Positions 25,448 to 35,539 of a stretch of 64,000 nt of DNA are shown here, one piece after another (within the stretch, counting starts at the first letter, position 1; the number at the start of each line of letters is the position of its first letter). The notes below the pieces were generated by a model. It was not told the DNA's origin. It saw only the letters and a list, made by a program, of their open reading frames with translations, and did not search any database. Source of the DNA: Dehalococcoidia bacterium. Lineage in GTDB: Bacteria; Chloroflexota; Dehalococcoidia; UBA2979. The translations under genes and the position numbers were made by a program. The stretch lies in contig JANQNP010000004.1 of assembly GCA_028279505.1 (NCBI GenBank), forward strand, positions 1 through 64,000, written 5' to 3'.

Positions 25448-27832
25448 ATGGAGACGTCCGCACCGGATTCGATCTCACGCCGATCAGCGCTACAGCGGCT
25501 TGGGATCGGCACGTTAGGACTGGGCCTCGCTGCTCTCCTCGGATGTGACTGCGACGCTGACGAGTGCGCCGATCTCGACCTTCCGCTGCTGACCGACGAA
25601 GACGTCCTGAGCGGATCTTGTGGTTGCAGCGTCAGTGGGGCTGGCCAGCCGCCCTCCCTACCCGATGACACGCTCGAGAAACTGACCGTACAGGCGGACC
25701 CGACCGGGCTCACCGATTCAGCCCCAGCAATCCAGGCTGCGTTTGACGAAGCGATCGCGTCGTGGGAGGACCCATCAAAGCCAAACGTTCGCATCATCGA
25801 GCTTCCGCCGGGTCAATTCTCGATCGACACCGGGCTGACAGTCGAACGGAATAACAAGAGCGATCCCAACATCGTCGACAACTGGCTCTCCATCCGCGGG
25901 GCAACCGGTCGCGGCGGCACAACGACGATTCGCTGGTTTGACAGCCACGACTTCTCTGGAACGAAGAAGGGGGCGACGACGCAGCGGTCGATGCTCGTGG
26001 TCCGGAATAGCTCGTATGTCTCGATCGCGAACGTCGATTTCGACGGCAATCGCTACCATATCTCGCGGCGCGATCTACTATTTCCTCAGAAGTGGACGAA
26101 CTCGATCGACGACAAGCGCAAGAATTTAGAATCGTTAATCACGGATGGTAACGCGCCTAGCAGTTCGACCGTATGTGATTATCTGATAGCACTCGATTCA
26201 TGGTGGAATAAAGGCAAGTCATACTGGATCCAGAACTGCGAAGATTCATTCTCCCATGAGCGGTATCTCTTTGACAGCGGGCATGGGATCCAGATCAACT
26301 TCTCGAACTACGTCCATATCGCCTCCTGCGCCATCTCGGATACGTGGGGCTCGGCGGTCGCGATCGGGTCAGAGACCGAGAACTCGGCGGTCGCCGGTTG
26401 CATGTTCGTTCGGCCTCGTCACGCTGGCGTATCGATGACGAACGTCAGGAACGTCAAGATTTCGGGCTGTACCGGCTATGCGTGCGGTCACTCCTTCGCG
26501 ACCGTCGAACCGCACAACCGCTGGACACTCCCTACAAAACTTGAGGCCTGGCAGAACAAGTCTGTCACCCCGGACATTGGGGCTCGTGAAGTCTGCGTCG
26601 AGAAGAACACCTACAGCGACACCGACGGTTCGTTGCCCGACTCACTGCGCCTCCATTCACCAGGCGTCGCAGCTCTCTCCTCTCAGATTCCGACTGAGTG
26701 GCTGGCGCGGCAATCGAACCCCCTGTACCTCGACGTGTCTGACCCCGTAGCAAGCAGTGTGACGGTCGGAGCGAATGGTCTAAGGGAGTCGGCGCGGGTG
26801 CTCGAGGCGCCGCAGGGTAAGTGGGGGCTCCTTGGCTACTTCGAACTGCCGAGCAGCGGTCCATCCCGACTTCCGAAACCGCTGACGATGAGTGGCCGCG
26901 GAGCGACTGTGTTCGCTGCAATCGCTCAGAGACGCCTTGAGTCTAGTCCAGTGTCAATCTCAGGAGCGGACTTCAACGAACTCGAGCATCCGGCCCCTCT
27001 CTGTCCTGTCGCACCGCCAGAGGTTGAGCAGATGATCAGCTACACCCAGTTGACACCCTATGTCGATGTCTACGACGTTCACTTCTGCAGGAATGTCGTC
27101 GAGATAGCTGACTATTCTTGGATCGCTAACCTCACAGGACGACTCGTCAAGTTTGAGTGGAACAAGATCAGCTACCACAGCCAGGCATCGCAGCCAGCGG
27201 GCTCAATCTACTGCCCGCGGATGGCGATACCGACTCTGTTCTCGCGAGACGAATGTGCGACTGGTCCCAAGTCTCCAGTGGCAAGCTCCTCGAGCGACAC
27301 CACGCCGACGAATACGACCCTTCCCGTCGACTCCGCTGATATGGCGAATGACTACTCGCGCCTGATTCTCAGAGAGAATCGCCTCTATCTCCCTCCGTCG
27401 GAAAAGCCGAAGTCATCCAACGGGGCTTTTCTGGTTGGCAGCGGCTGGGAATCCATCAGCATCACAAGGAACGAGATGAACGTCGCCGGGGGTCTGGTGC
27501 TAGTCGAACTCGGAAGTAAGTTCATGGCCTCGCTCGAGGTCTCGGAGAACAAGGTCAGCGTAGGGACGAAGGCTGGTACGCCAACTACCAGTGCGACTCC
27601 AACGACGTTCGACGATGCGTACGGCTTCGTTCAAATCAAGAGTGCTGCGCAGCGCTACGGTTGTTCCGCGACGGGCGGACAATCGAAGCCTGGTGGCCTC
27701 GCATGTGATTCTGGGTCCGGCTTCGTCGTGAGAGTGAACCACGCGCCCCGGTCAGGCCCCACGGTCTCGGTCAACTGCAATGACCTGAGTTTCTCGAACG
27801 GCGGCGGCCTGACTCTCAAGTCTACCGGCTAG
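25448..27832 (+). CDS. Tat-type lipoprotein with a predicted right-handed beta-helix
   Basis: A 794-aa exported protein. The N-terminus has a twin-arginine-type signal (SRRSALQRLGIG), a hydrophobic segment and a lipobox (ALLGC, Cys about residue 35). After a short linker comes a pectate-lyase-3-like start (TDSAPAIQAAFDEAI), then repeated short beta-strand phrases such as SSYVSIANVDFDGN and SNYVHIASCAISDTW, typical of parallel beta-helices. No catalytic motif is evident. No Shine-Dalgarno precedes the ATG. Base composition is visibly less GC-rich than in the neighbours, suggesting transfer. Polysaccharide binding or cleavage is possible. Confidence 0.75.
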   Translation: METSAPDSISRRSALQRLGIGTLGLGLAALLGCDCDADECADLDLPLLTDEDVLSGSCGCSVSGAGQPPSLPDDTLEKLTVQADPTGLTDSAPAIQAAFDEAIASWEDPSKPNVRIIELPPGQFSIDTGLTVERNNKSDPNIVDNWLSIRGATGRGGTTTIRWFDSHDFSGTKKGATTQRSMLVVRNSSYVSIANVDFDGNRYHISRRDLLFPQKWTNSIDDKRKNLESLITDGNAPSSSTVCDYLIALDSWWNKGKSYWIQNCEDSFSHERYLFDSGHGIQINFSNYVHIASCAISDTWGSAVAIGSETENSAVAGCMFVRPRHAGVSMTNVRNVKISGCTGYACGHSFATVEPHNRWTLPTKLEAWQNKSVTPDIGAREVCVEKNTYSDTDGSLPDSLRLHSPGVAALSSQIPTEWLARQSNPLYLDVSDPVASSVTVGANGLRESARVLEAPQGKWGLLGYFELPSSGPSRLPKPLTMSGRGATVFAAIAQRRLESSPVSISGADFNELEHPAPLCPVAPPEVEQMISYTQLTPYVDVYDVHFCRNVVEIADYSWIANLTGRLVKFEWNKISYHSQASQPAGSIYCPRMAIPTLFSRDECATGPKSPVASSSSDTTPTNTTLPVDSADMANDYSRLILRENRLYLPPSEKPKSSNGAFLVGSGWESISITRNEMNVAGGLVLVELGSKFMASLEVSENKVSVGTKAGTPTTSATPTTFDDAYGFVQIKSAAQRYGCSATGGQSKPGGLACDSGSGFVVRVNHAPRSGPTVSVNCNDLSFSNGGGLTLKSTG

Positions 27833-27877
27833 TGCGGTCGCCCGAACGCGGCGTCGGAACATCTCGCACCGCACCGG

Positions 27878-29158
27878 TTACTCATCCAGAAGCGAGAACA
27901 CCATCCCGGTAGCCAGCTTCGGGTAGAAGAACGTCGTCTTCTGCGGCATCACCTCGCCGGCGTCCGCCACCTCGATCACCTGCTGCACCGGCGTCCCGTT
28001 CACGAGGAAGGCGACACTGTACGGCCCCTCGATCGTCTCCGCCGAGGCCTCCCGCGCATCCGCGGTGAAGTCGACTGCGCCCGCGGTCAGCGCCGCCGCG
28101 TCGATCCCGAACGACGGATCGAGGATCAGCTCCGTCAGCACGAGCGCATCGAGGCGGCGCGACGCCTCGGAGAGCCCCGCCGGCATCGCTTCGCCCAGCG
28201 CCTCGAACGAGCGTCCCGCCGCCAGCAGCTGCCGCCCGGACGCCTCGATGATCCCGAACGTCGCCGGCCCCCCTGCACGCTCACGCACCCGCGCTAGCAG
28301 TGCAGCTGCGCCCTCCGCGCCATCCGGCAGTTCCGAGGTCAGATCCTCCACCGCGAACCGCTCGCCCAGCCGCTCCAGCAGGTCCGCCGGCGCCTCCGCA
28401 CGCACCAGCCGGTGGTTCGGCAGGATCACTAGCCCCGGGTCATCCGCGTCGATCAGCCCCATCAACACGTATCGAGCGGCCTCGTTCTCGGGGTGCTCCG
28501 CCATGTAGTCGAGCGCCGTGTGGTAGCGGTGATGCCCGTCCGCGATCGTCACCGTCGACTCCGCCAGCACCTCGCCCAGCGTCGCGACGTCCGCCGCGTC
28601 GGCAATCGACCACAGCCGGTGCACGTCCCCCAGGTCGTCCGTCGCCTCGAAGATCGGGGCCGCCGAGGCCGCTCGGTCCAGCACCGCCCGCGCTCGCCGC
28701 GCCGGGTCCGTGAACATCGAGAAGATCGGGCTGATGTTCGCGTTCGTCGCCCGCATCAGGTCCAGGCGGATCGCCCGAGGCCCCGCCATCGTCGACTCGT
28801 GCGGCCGCACGATCCCCTCGTCGTGCTGCGCCAGCTTCAGCTGCGCGAAGAAGCAGCGGCGGTGGACGCGCGCCCCCTCGATCGTCGCCTCCTGCTCGTA
28901 GAGGTAGTACGCCGGCTCCTCGTCGCGGATCAGCTGACCGTCACGCTGCCAGCGCGCCAACGCCTCCGCCGCGCGTTCGAAGCGTCCCTCCGGCTCGCCC
29001 GGCGCCAGCTCCACGTGCGCCGCGTTGTACGGCGACCGCGCCAGCAGCGCCGCCTCCGCCGCCTCGCCCACCACGTCGTACGGCGGCGCCAGCACATCGT
29101 CCGGATTGACCTGCTCAGGGTCGTAGCGAAGACCTCGGAACGGGCGGATCTCGGCCAT
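27878..29158 (-). CDS. DUF1015 family protein
   Basis: A 426-aa member of the widespread DUF1015 family, whose biochemical function is not settled. The N-terminus IRPFRGLRYDP and the segments VLAPPYDVV and TIADGHHRYHTALDY are the family hallmarks; the last has conserved histidines that could bind metal or substrate. Family genes often accompany serine or phosphoglycerate metabolism; serA is 3.5 kb away but not in the same operon. The gene stands alone, divergent from the HIT gene. Confidence 0.88.
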   Translation of the reverse strand: MAEIRPFRGLRYDPEQVNPDDVLAPPYDVVGEAAEAALLARSPYNAAHVELAPGEPEGRFERAAEALARWQRDGQLIRDEEPAYYLYEQEATIEGARVHRRCFFAQLKLAQHDEGIVRPHESTMAGPRAIRLDLMRATNANISPIFSMFTDPARRARAVLDRAASAAPIFEATDDLGDVHRLWSIADAADVATLGEVLAESTVTIADGHHRYHTALDYMAEHPENEAARYVLMGLIDADDPGLVILPNHRLVRAEAPADLLERLGERFAVEDLTSELPDGAEGAAALLARVRERAGGPATFGIIEASGRQLLAAGRSFEALGEAMPAGLSEASRRLDALVLTELILDPSFGIDAAALTAGAVDFTADAREASAETIEGPYSVAFLVNGTPVQQVIEVADAGEVMPQKTTFFYPKLATGMVFSLLDE

Positions 29159-29333
29159 CGTGACGCCTCTCCCTCATCTGTGCTGGGCTTTGACCCTGGC
29201 GGCGAGCCGTCCATAGAGTGGACGCCGTTCGCGCATGCGCCGGGTCCAGATCCCCGTCGCGATCGTGCGCTGGCGCGAACGTAGCATTCCGCCCGACACA
29301 CGCCAGCGCCCTCGACGACGAACGGAATGACCG

Positions 29334-29657
29334 GTGCCCCGATACTGCGTCTTCTGCGAGATCGCCGCGCATCGTGAGCCCGCCGACATCCTCTACGAGG
29401 ACGACGAGGTCATGGTCTTCCGCAACCGCCTCCGCTGGGTCCCCATCATGCTGCTCGCCATCCACAAGCAGCACGAGACCCAGGCCGAGCTCTGGCAGGA
29501 CATGGGCCGCGTCGGCGAGATCGCCGTCAAGGTCGCCCAGGAGCAGTGCCCCCAGGGCTTCCGCCTACTCTCGAACTTCGGCTACGACGGAATGCAGTCA
29601 CAGGACCACGCCCACGTCCACATCCTCGGCGGCATGTTCCTCGGCGAGTACGCCTAG
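29334..29657 (+). CDS. HIT-family protein (short)
   Basis: A 107-aa histidine-triad protein; the family hydrolyses or transfers nucleoside monophosphates from nucleotide conjugates. The N-terminal CVFCEIA resembles the zinc-binding start of many HIT proteins, and the triad HAHVHILGG lies near residue 93. The start is GTG at 29334. A second, better-conserved HIT gene is present at 44777, so the organism has at least two. The substrate is unknown. Confidence 0.85.
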   Translation: MPRYCVFCEIAAHREPADILYEDDEVMVFRNRLRWVPIMLLAIHKQHETQAELWQDMGRVGEIAVKVAQEQCPQGFRLLSNFGYDGMQSQDHAHVHILGGMFLGEYA

Positions 29658-29737
29658 CGCGCGTTGCGGTTCCCGATGCTCGCACGCTCCCTCACGGTCG
29701 GCGGAAGCTGAGCACCCAAGACACCAATCGACCCCGC

Positions 29738-30472
29738 CTATCCAGCCCGCCACTCGTCGAGCGCCGCCTTCTGCGCCGCGAACAGCTGCTCGATCCCCTC
29801 GGTCGCGAGGTTGATCAGCTCCCCGAGCTGGTCCTTGCTGAACGGCTCCCCCTCGGCGGTCCCCTGCACCTCCACGAGCCGCCCCGTCCCAAGCATCACC
29901 ACGTTGAAGTCGACCCCGGCGGCGGAGTCCTCGCGGTAGTCGAGGTCGAGCAGCGGCTGCTTCTCGAAGATGCCCGCGGAGATCGCCCCCACCTGCGTCT
30001 TCAGCGGCGACGTCGGCATGGAACCGGCCCGCTGCATCCACTCGATCGCCATCGCCAAAGCAACCCACGCCCCCGTAATCGAAGCCGTCCGCGTCCCGCC
30101 GTCGGCCTGGATCACGTCGCAGTCGAGGGTGATCGTCTGCTCGCCCAGCGCCTGCATGTCCACGGCCGCCCGCAGCGACCGCCCGATCAGGCGCTGGATC
30201 TCTTGCGTGCGGCCACCCTGCCGCCCACGCGCGGCCTCGCGGTCCGAGCGCGTGTTGGTGGACCGAGGCAGCATCCCGTACTCGGCCGTCACCCAGCCGG
30301 CGCCGCTGCCGCGTAGCCAGCCCGGCACGCGCGGCTCCACGCTGGCCGCGCACAGCACCTGCGTGTCGCCCATCCAGATCATGGCCGAGCCCTCGGCGTT
30401 CTTCAGGTAGCCCGGCTCGATCGTGACAGGTCGCAGGTCTCGAGGACCCCGGTCGTACGAGCGCTGGAACAT
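29738..30472 (-). CDS. rph: Ribonuclease PH
   Basis: Phosphorolytic 3'-5' exoribonuclease that trims tRNA 3' ends. The product (244 aa from the chosen start) begins [15 protein letters not shown] and has the hallmark blocks [15 protein letters not shown] and [17 protein letters not shown]. The ATG at 30472 is preceded by GGAGG at 5 bases; the longer frame upstream adds 23 non-family residues. The phosphate-binding arginines of the family are present. Confidence 0.96.
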   Translation of the reverse strand: MFQRSYDRGPRDLRPVTIEPGYLKNAEGSAMIWMGDTQVLCAASVEPRVPGWLRGSGAGWVTAEYGMLPRSTNTRSDREAARGRQGGRTQEIQRLIGRSLRAAVDMQALGEQTITLDCDVIQADGGTRTASITGAWVALAMAIEWMQRAGSMPTSPLKTQVGAISAGIFEKQPLLDLDYREDSAAGVDFNVVMLGTGRLVEVQGTAEGEPFSKDQLGELINLATEGIEQLFAAQKAALDEWRAG

Positions 30473-30564
30473 GCGGCCTCCGTTCGCGGCCGGTACCGTA
30501 GCACGCGATCCGAGGAGAACCGACCGCCACACCGGACCCATATCCGCATCGTGTTCGCCGACGT

Positions 30565-30990
30565 GTGGTGCCCGAAAGGGAGGGCGCGATCGCCGCCTAC
30601 CGCCTCTACGCCGATGACTCCGGCACGACCCACCTCGAACCGCTCGAGCTCCTCGACCGCCCCTGGGAGAACGGCCCCGGCGAGTTCAAGGGCGTCGGCG
30701 GCAGCGTGCTCGGCGACGCGAGCCGGGTGATGCTGATGCGCTTCGAGGCCGGCGCCCGCCCCGGCCTCCATCGCGCCGTCCCCTCGTTCGCCGTCTGCCT
30801 GGAGGGCGAGATCGTCGTCACCGCCTCGGACGGCACGAACGTCGCACTCGGCCCGGGCGACGCCGTCCGCGTCGAAACAACCGGTCGAGGCGGCTGGCAG
30901 CTCGGCAACAAGCTCGACGAGCCCTCGTTGCTCGCCGTCGTCCAGATGCCGCCACAGGCGGCCTCAGCCGGATCGGAGGGCGCCGGCTAG
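30565..30990 (+). CDS. Cupin-domain protein
   Basis: A 141-aa protein with one small beta-barrel: [27 protein letters not shown] forms cupin motif 1 and [18 protein letters not shown] motif 2. The usual metal ligands are only partly present (one His in motif 1), so it may not be an enzyme. The start is probably GTG at 30565, or the GTG just after it; a purine-rich AGGGAGG lies inside the frame instead of before it, so the start is uncertain. The phosphorylase gene follows 13 bases later. Role unknown. Confidence 0.7.
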   Translation: MVPEREGAIAAYRLYADDSGTTHLEPLELLDRPWENGPGEFKGVGGSVLGDASRVMLMRFEAGARPGLHRAVPSFAVCLEGEIVVTASDGTNVALGPGDAVRVETTGRGGWQLGNKLDEPSLLAVVQMPPQAASAGSEGAG

Positions 30991-31003
30991 CCGGCGGCGA
31001 ATC

Positions 31004-31765
31004 ATGTACCACGAGCGATCGATGGAGGATCATCAACGCTACCTCGGGCTCCACGACGGTCCACCGGACGCGCTGGTGATCGTCGGCCACTTCCGCCCCG
31101 TCCGGGTGACAGAGTCGTTCGCCCGCGCCTTCGCTGGAGCGGAGCGCCTGCGAGCAGCGGAAGCCGGGTGGCTGGTACCCCACGGCGCCGGGCGCGTCGC
31201 GCTGGTGGGCGCGGCCGCGTCGCCGATGGCCGGGCATTGGGCCCACCTTTTCGCCCGCGCCGGCACCCCGAGGATCGTCCAGTTCGGCTGGTACGGCGCC
31301 TGCCAACCCGGCACGGCCGCCGGCGACGTGCTCGTGCCGACGCGCGCCGCCCGCGGCGACGGCGTCAGCCGTTGGTACCTCGATAGTCGCACCCCCGCCG
31401 ACGCCTCGCCCGAGCTATCCACCCGGCTCGGCACAGCCCTCGAACAGCGCGGACTGCGCGTGCACCGCAAGCCGATGTACACGACCACATCCCTGATGTC
31501 AGAATCCGCCGAGGTGATCGCCCGATGGCGCCGAGCCGGCTACCACGGCGTCGACATGGAGACTGCGGCGACCCTGGCGGTCGCCCGCGCCCACGAAGTC
31601 GAGCGCGCCGCCGTGCTCCTCCGCATCGACGACCTCACCACCGGCGAGCACGACCTCTTCGACCCGATCGCCCCCGACGTCCTCGAGGCGATGGCGGAGT
31701 ACGGCCGGCTCGCGATGCTAGCGACGGTGGAGACAGTGACAACGTCCGACTTCGCAGGCGCATGA
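31004..31765 (+). CDS. Nucleoside phosphorylase-family protein
   Basis: A 253-aa protein of the PNP/UDP phosphorylase superfamily, which cleaves nucleosides with phosphate or water. The block GYHGVDMETAATLAVARA (residues ~182-200) is the uridine-phosphorylase-like purine/pyrimidine pocket, with the conserved Met-Glu. The N-terminal phosphate loop is poorly conserved: VIVGHFRPVR replaces the usual PGD-x-x-R. It might therefore be a hydrolase or have a different ligand. It probably shares an operon with the cupin gene. Confidence 0.75.
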   Translation: MYHERSMEDHQRYLGLHDGPPDALVIVGHFRPVRVTESFARAFAGAERLRAAEAGWLVPHGAGRVALVGAAASPMAGHWAHLFARAGTPRIVQFGWYGACQPGTAAGDVLVPTRAARGDGVSRWYLDSRTPADASPELSTRLGTALEQRGLRVHRKPMYTTTSLMSESAEVIARWRRAGYHGVDMETAATLAVARAHEVERAAVLLRIDDLTTGEHDLFDPIAPDVLEAMAEYGRLAMLATVETVTTSDFAGA

Positions 31766-31828
31766 GCCCCCTCTACGCGGGATCGACGCTGGCTTCCCCG
31801 AAGTGCCCGCCAGGCGCCCGAAGCACCG

Positions 31829-32560
31829 TTACTTGATCGTGATGCTCGACAGCACGCGATCGAACTCCTCGATGTAGGTGGAGTGACCGTCGTACGCGAG
31901 CAGCAGATAGAGATCGTCGCCGACGGCGAATACGACGCGAACCGCACCGTCCGGAACCTGTGGCGAAGCGATCACATGCCGAAGCGCGGGCTGAGCGGCC
32001 ACCTCGATCTCTTCGGCCGAGAGGAACTCAACCGAGTCCCGGGCGGACCGATCGCGAGCCTCGACGTAGGCGTCAAGGCTGTCGTAGCTGGCCATGCGTC
32101 GGGCGAAGTACAGGATCTCGATCTTGATGCGCTTCGGGTCATCCAGGCCATGGCCGCTCGTGTAGTTCTGCAGCGCGACGTAGCTCCCGCCGGGGGTCCA
32201 GTCGATCGACCAGTTCGCTGGGTAATCGAACTCCAAACCGAATCCGGGTTCTGAGAAGGTGGCCCGCTCAGGGCTGGGCTCGAGGCCGGGACCGACTCGC
32301 GGAACCCCAGCAGGCCACACCGGCGTGGCCGATGAGTTCTGGACCGCGGGAGCCCCGCTCCCTGGTGCCGGCTCGGACAGTCCGGGCGTCGGCGACGCGC
32401 TCGGCGCTGCCACCGCGGAACCGAGCGAATCAAGCGCAGCCGGCGCCGGGACACGATCGGAGCGAGCCCCGAAGGAGTCGGCCACCAGCAACACGATAAC
32501 GAGCGCAGCCGCCAGTCCGGACGCCGCGAACGCTGCTGAGCGACCTCTGTTGCCGAGCAT
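31829..32560 (-). CDS. Secreted or anchored protein with PsbP-like domain
   Basis: A 243-aa protein with an N-terminal membrane/signal helix (SGLAAALVIVLLVADSFGA, residues 14-32), a Pro/Ala/Ser-rich linker (~38-100) and a C-terminal globular domain of about 140 residues. The domain starts FSEPGFGLEFDYPANWSIDW and ends YIEEFDRVLSSITIK, typical of PsbP/DUF1795-like domains that sense or bind at the cell surface. No enzymatic motif is seen. It stands alone between the convergent phosphorylase gene and serA. Confidence 0.7.
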   Translation of the reverse strand: MLGNRGRSAAFAASGLAAALVIVLLVADSFGARSDRVPAPAALDSLGSAVAAPSASPTPGLSEPAPGSGAPAVQNSSATPVWPAGVPRVGPGLEPSPERATFSEPGFGLEFDYPANWSIDWTPGGSYVALQNYTSGHGLDDPKRIKIEILYFARRMASYDSLDAYVEARDRSARDSVEFLSAEEIEVAAQPALRHVIASPQVPDGAVRVVFAVGDDLYLLLAYDGHSTYIEEFDRVLSSITIK

Positions 32561-32640
32561 CGAGCGACTTCCGGCGCGCCCGAATCGTCCGCGGCGCCCT
32601 CACCGAATACTGTCTCGAGCTGCAGTCTACCCGTGTGGGG

Positions 32641-34224
32641 CTAGCGGAGCTCCACCTGGCGGGCGGAGCGAATGTCCTCGAGCTCGCCAACTTCGGCGAG
32701 CTCCTCCGCGGTGAGCGGTCGCTCCGTCGAGATCGCCAGGATCATCAGCGCTCGACCCTCCTGGTCGGCAGACACCGACATCGAGTTGATGTTCACGTCC
32801 CACCCGCCGAGGAGCGTCGCCACCCGACCGATCCGCCCGGGCCGGTCGACGTTCTCGATCGCGAGGAGATACGGCGAGTCGGTGCTCACCTCGATCTCGT
32901 ACTCGCCGATGCCGACGATGCGCGGTCCGGTCGGGCTGTTGGTCGTCGCCACGCTCTCGCCGCCGCCGTCGTGGAGCGCGTGCACGGTGATCCGGTTCGC
33001 GAACGGCTCGACGGCGGGACCGGTGTCCTCCTCGATCCGTAGCCCATGCTCCTCGGCCATCGCCCCGGCGTTGACCATGGTGACCTTGGCCGAGGTGACC
33101 CGTTCGAGCATGCCGATGACAACTGCGGCACGCAGCGGCGCGGTGTCGTAGTTGGCGATCTCGCCGCGGTACTCGATCCGGACCTTCTCGACGCCGCCGC
33201 CGGCGAGCTGCATCGCGACCGAACCGGCAACCTCGGCGGTGTCGATGTACGGCCCGATGATCGCCATCGTCTCCTCGTCGACGAGCGGCGCGTTGACCGC
33301 AAACCGCGCGGACCGCCCTCCGAGGATGTCGAGAATCTGGTCCGCGGTCTGCGTCGCCGCGCGCGTCTGCGCCTCCGCGGTCGACGCCGCGAGGTGGGGT
33401 GTCACGACGATCCGGTCGTGCGTCGTCACCACGTTGCCGACGGCCGGCTCTTCGCTGAACACGTCGATCGCCGCTCCCGCGATCTGACCCGAGTCAACCG
33501 CGTCATGGAGCGCCTGCTCATCGACGAGCGCCCCTCGAGCGGCATTGATCAGGTACGCAGTGGTCTTCATCAGCGCGAACTGGTCCGAGGCGATCATCCC
33601 CCGCGTGCCCTCGTGGAGGGCGGTATGCAGCGTGACGAAGTCAGACTCCGCGAGCAGTTCATCGAGCTCCATCAACTCCACCCCGAGCTGACTGGCCCGG
33701 TCCTTCGAGACGAACGGGTCGTACGCGAGCACCCGCATCTCGAACGCGCGGGCGCGTGACGCGACCTCGGTGCCGATGCGGCCAAGCCCGACGATCCCCA
33801 GCGACCGCCCGGAGAGCTCGACGCCGGCGTACTTCGACCGGTCCCAGGCACCGCCCCGCAGCGAGCCATGCGCCTGCGGTGTGTTGCGCGCCACCGCGAG
33901 CATCAGCCCAAAGGCGTGCTCGGCAGTCGACATCGTGTTCGCGAGCGGCGCGTTGACGACGATCACCCCGCGCTGAGTCGCGGCATCGAGGTCGATGTTG
34001 TCGACGCCAACCCCCGCCCGCCCGATCACCTCGAGGCGCGGCGCCGCTTCGATGACGCGCGCGGTCACCTGCGTCTGGCTACGCACCAGCAGCGCCTGCA
34101 CATCACCGAGCTCAGCGATCAACTCGTCCTCAGAAAGACCTGTCTTGACCACGACCTCATGCTCGGTGGCGAGCAGGTCGAGCCCCGCCTGGTTCAGCGA
34201 GTCGGCGACGAAGATGCGTGCCAT
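32641..34224 (-). CDS. serA: D-3-phosphoglycerate dehydrogenase
   Basis: First enzyme of serine synthesis, oxidising 3-phosphoglycerate with NAD. The 527-aa protein has the substrate and NAD-binding domains (GIVGLGRIGTEVASRA near 145, GRAGVGVDNIDLDAATQRG), an intervening ASB domain and a C-terminal ACT domain (IENVDRPGRIGRVATLLG) for serine feedback. This is the long, type 1 form. The class V aminotransferase directly upstream in the same direction probably supplies the next transamination. Confidence 0.96.
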   Translation of the reverse strand: MARIFVADSLNQAGLDLLATEHEVVVKTGLSEDELIAELGDVQALLVRSQTQVTARVIEAAPRLEVIGRAGVGVDNIDLDAATQRGVIVVNAPLANTMSTAEHAFGLMLAVARNTPQAHGSLRGGAWDRSKYAGVELSGRSLGIVGLGRIGTEVASRARAFEMRVLAYDPFVSKDRASQLGVELMELDELLAESDFVTLHTALHEGTRGMIASDQFALMKTTAYLINAARGALVDEQALHDAVDSGQIAGAAIDVFSEEPAVGNVVTTHDRIVVTPHLAASTAEAQTRAATQTADQILDILGGRSARFAVNAPLVDEETMAIIGPYIDTAEVAGSVAMQLAGGGVEKVRIEYRGEIANYDTAPLRAAVVIGMLERVTSAKVTMVNAGAMAEEHGLRIEEDTGPAVEPFANRITVHALHDGGGESVATTNSPTGPRIVGIGEYEIEVSTDSPYLLAIENVDRPGRIGRVATLLGGWDVNINSMSVSADQEGRALMILAISTERPLTAEELAEVGELEDIRSARQVELR

Positions 34225-34245
34225 CGCGTCTGTCCTCGGAACGCG

Positions 34246-35346
34246 CTAGGCGCGGTTGGGAACGGCGTGGCCGACCCGTTCGAGGGTCGCCTCGAGCGAC
34301 CGCAGACCGTCGCGAACGTGCTCCTCGGTGACGTACCCAAGGTGCCCGAAGCGAATGATCTGCCCCCGCATCGGCCCCTGCCCACCAGCGAAGACGGCCC
34401 CAAACTCCTCGCGGGCAACCTTCAGCATCTCGATCCCGTCAACGTCGTCCGGAACGCGAATGGCCGTGACGGTGTCGGACTCAGACCCCTCCTCCGCGAA
34501 GAGGTCCAGACCAAGGCCGCGGACCCCGTCCCGCGTCATCTGCGCGAGCGTCCGGTGGCGATCGTAGATGTTGTCGATCCCCTCTTCGAACATCATCCCC
34601 AACGCGCGGTCGAGCTGGAAGAAGAGGTTGACCGCCGGCGTCGCCGGCGTCTGCCCATTCTCGAGGTAGTCCTTGTGCTTCTGCAGATCGAGGTAGAAGC
34701 GCGGCGTCGTCGTGTGCGCCTGCTTCTCCCAGGCGCGCGCGCTGCAAGAGACGAAGACCAACCCCGGCCCCGTCATCCACCCCTTCTGCGAGCCCGAAAC
34801 GACGACGTCCAGCCCCCACTCGTCCACCGGCACTGGAATCGAAGACAACGAGGAGATCGCGTCCACGATGATCAGGCAGTCGTGCTTCCGCGCCACCTCG
34901 GCAATCTGCGGCAGCTGCTTGTTCGTGACACCCGTCGAGGTCTCATTGTGGGTCACGAGGAGCGTCCGGATGTCCGGGTTCTCGTCCAGCGCCTGGTCGA
35001 TCCGGTTCGGGTCCGCCGAGGTGCCAAACTCAAACGCCAGCTCGACCGGCTCGCCGCCGTAGGCGCGGGTGATGTCGACGAACCGCTTCCCGAAGACCCC
35101 GACGGTAGCGATCAGCACCTTCTCGCCCGGGTTGACGTGACAGGAGACCGCGGCCTCCATGCCCCCGGTGCCAGACGCCGTCAGCGTGAGGATGTCGTTC
35201 TCGGTCTGGAAGACCTTCCGGACGCCGTCCGTCGTGCGTGCGATCAACTCGGCGAACTCAGGTCCGCGGTGGTTGATCATCTCGGCGGCACCGGCCTCGG
35301 CCACCTCTGTTGGGACAGGGGTCGGGCCGGGGATGCGCAGGTTCAC
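34246..35346 (-). CDS. Class V PLP-dependent aminotransferase (serine/alanine-glyoxylate type)
   Basis: A 366-aa enzyme from the GTG at 35346, which has GGAGG 7 bases before it. It starts NLRIPGPTPVP, and the PLP lysine is in SGSQKGWMTGPGL. THNETSTGV is the family's substrate loop. Such enzymes act as alanine-glyoxylate or serine-pyruvate aminotransferases, and in some bacteria as phosphoserine aminotransferases. Because serA lies 21 bases downstream, a SerC-like role in serine synthesis is likely here. A longer frame upstream is probably not translated. Confidence 0.9.
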   Translation of the reverse strand: MNLRIPGPTPVPTEVAEAGAAEMINHRGPEFAELIARTTDGVRKVFQTENDILTLTASGTGGMEAAVSCHVNPGEKVLIATVGVFGKRFVDITRAYGGEPVELAFEFGTSADPNRIDQALDENPDIRTLLVTHNETSTGVTNKQLPQIAEVARKHDCLIIVDAISSLSSIPVPVDEWGLDVVVSGSQKGWMTGPGLVFVSCSARAWEKQAHTTTPRFYLDLQKHKDYLENGQTPATPAVNLFFQLDRALGMMFEEGIDNIYDRHRTLAQMTRDGVRGLGLDLFAEEGSESDTVTAIRVPDDVDGIEMLKVAREEFGAVFAGGQGPMRGQIIRFGHLGYVTEEHVRDGLRSLEATLERVGHAVPNRA

Positions 35347-35539
35347 AGGGTGCCTCCGAGACTTGAACGCGACGTGGGCGTTGTGGGAGTGGCGGCCCGT
35401 CCGGGCCACCGACGGACAGCGATCGTACGTTCGAGGTGAGTACGGTCAACGCAGCCCCTGTAGTGTGGCCCCCTACGAGGCCCGCCCGCGCTCGCCCTCC
35501 GGCGCTCCGACTACAATCGAGGGCGAAGCGAGGCCGTCC

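Noticed and set aside
33868..35439. A 523-aa open frame on the plus strand
   Set aside because: Antisense of serA and the class V aminotransferase, which have clear motifs in the other strand.
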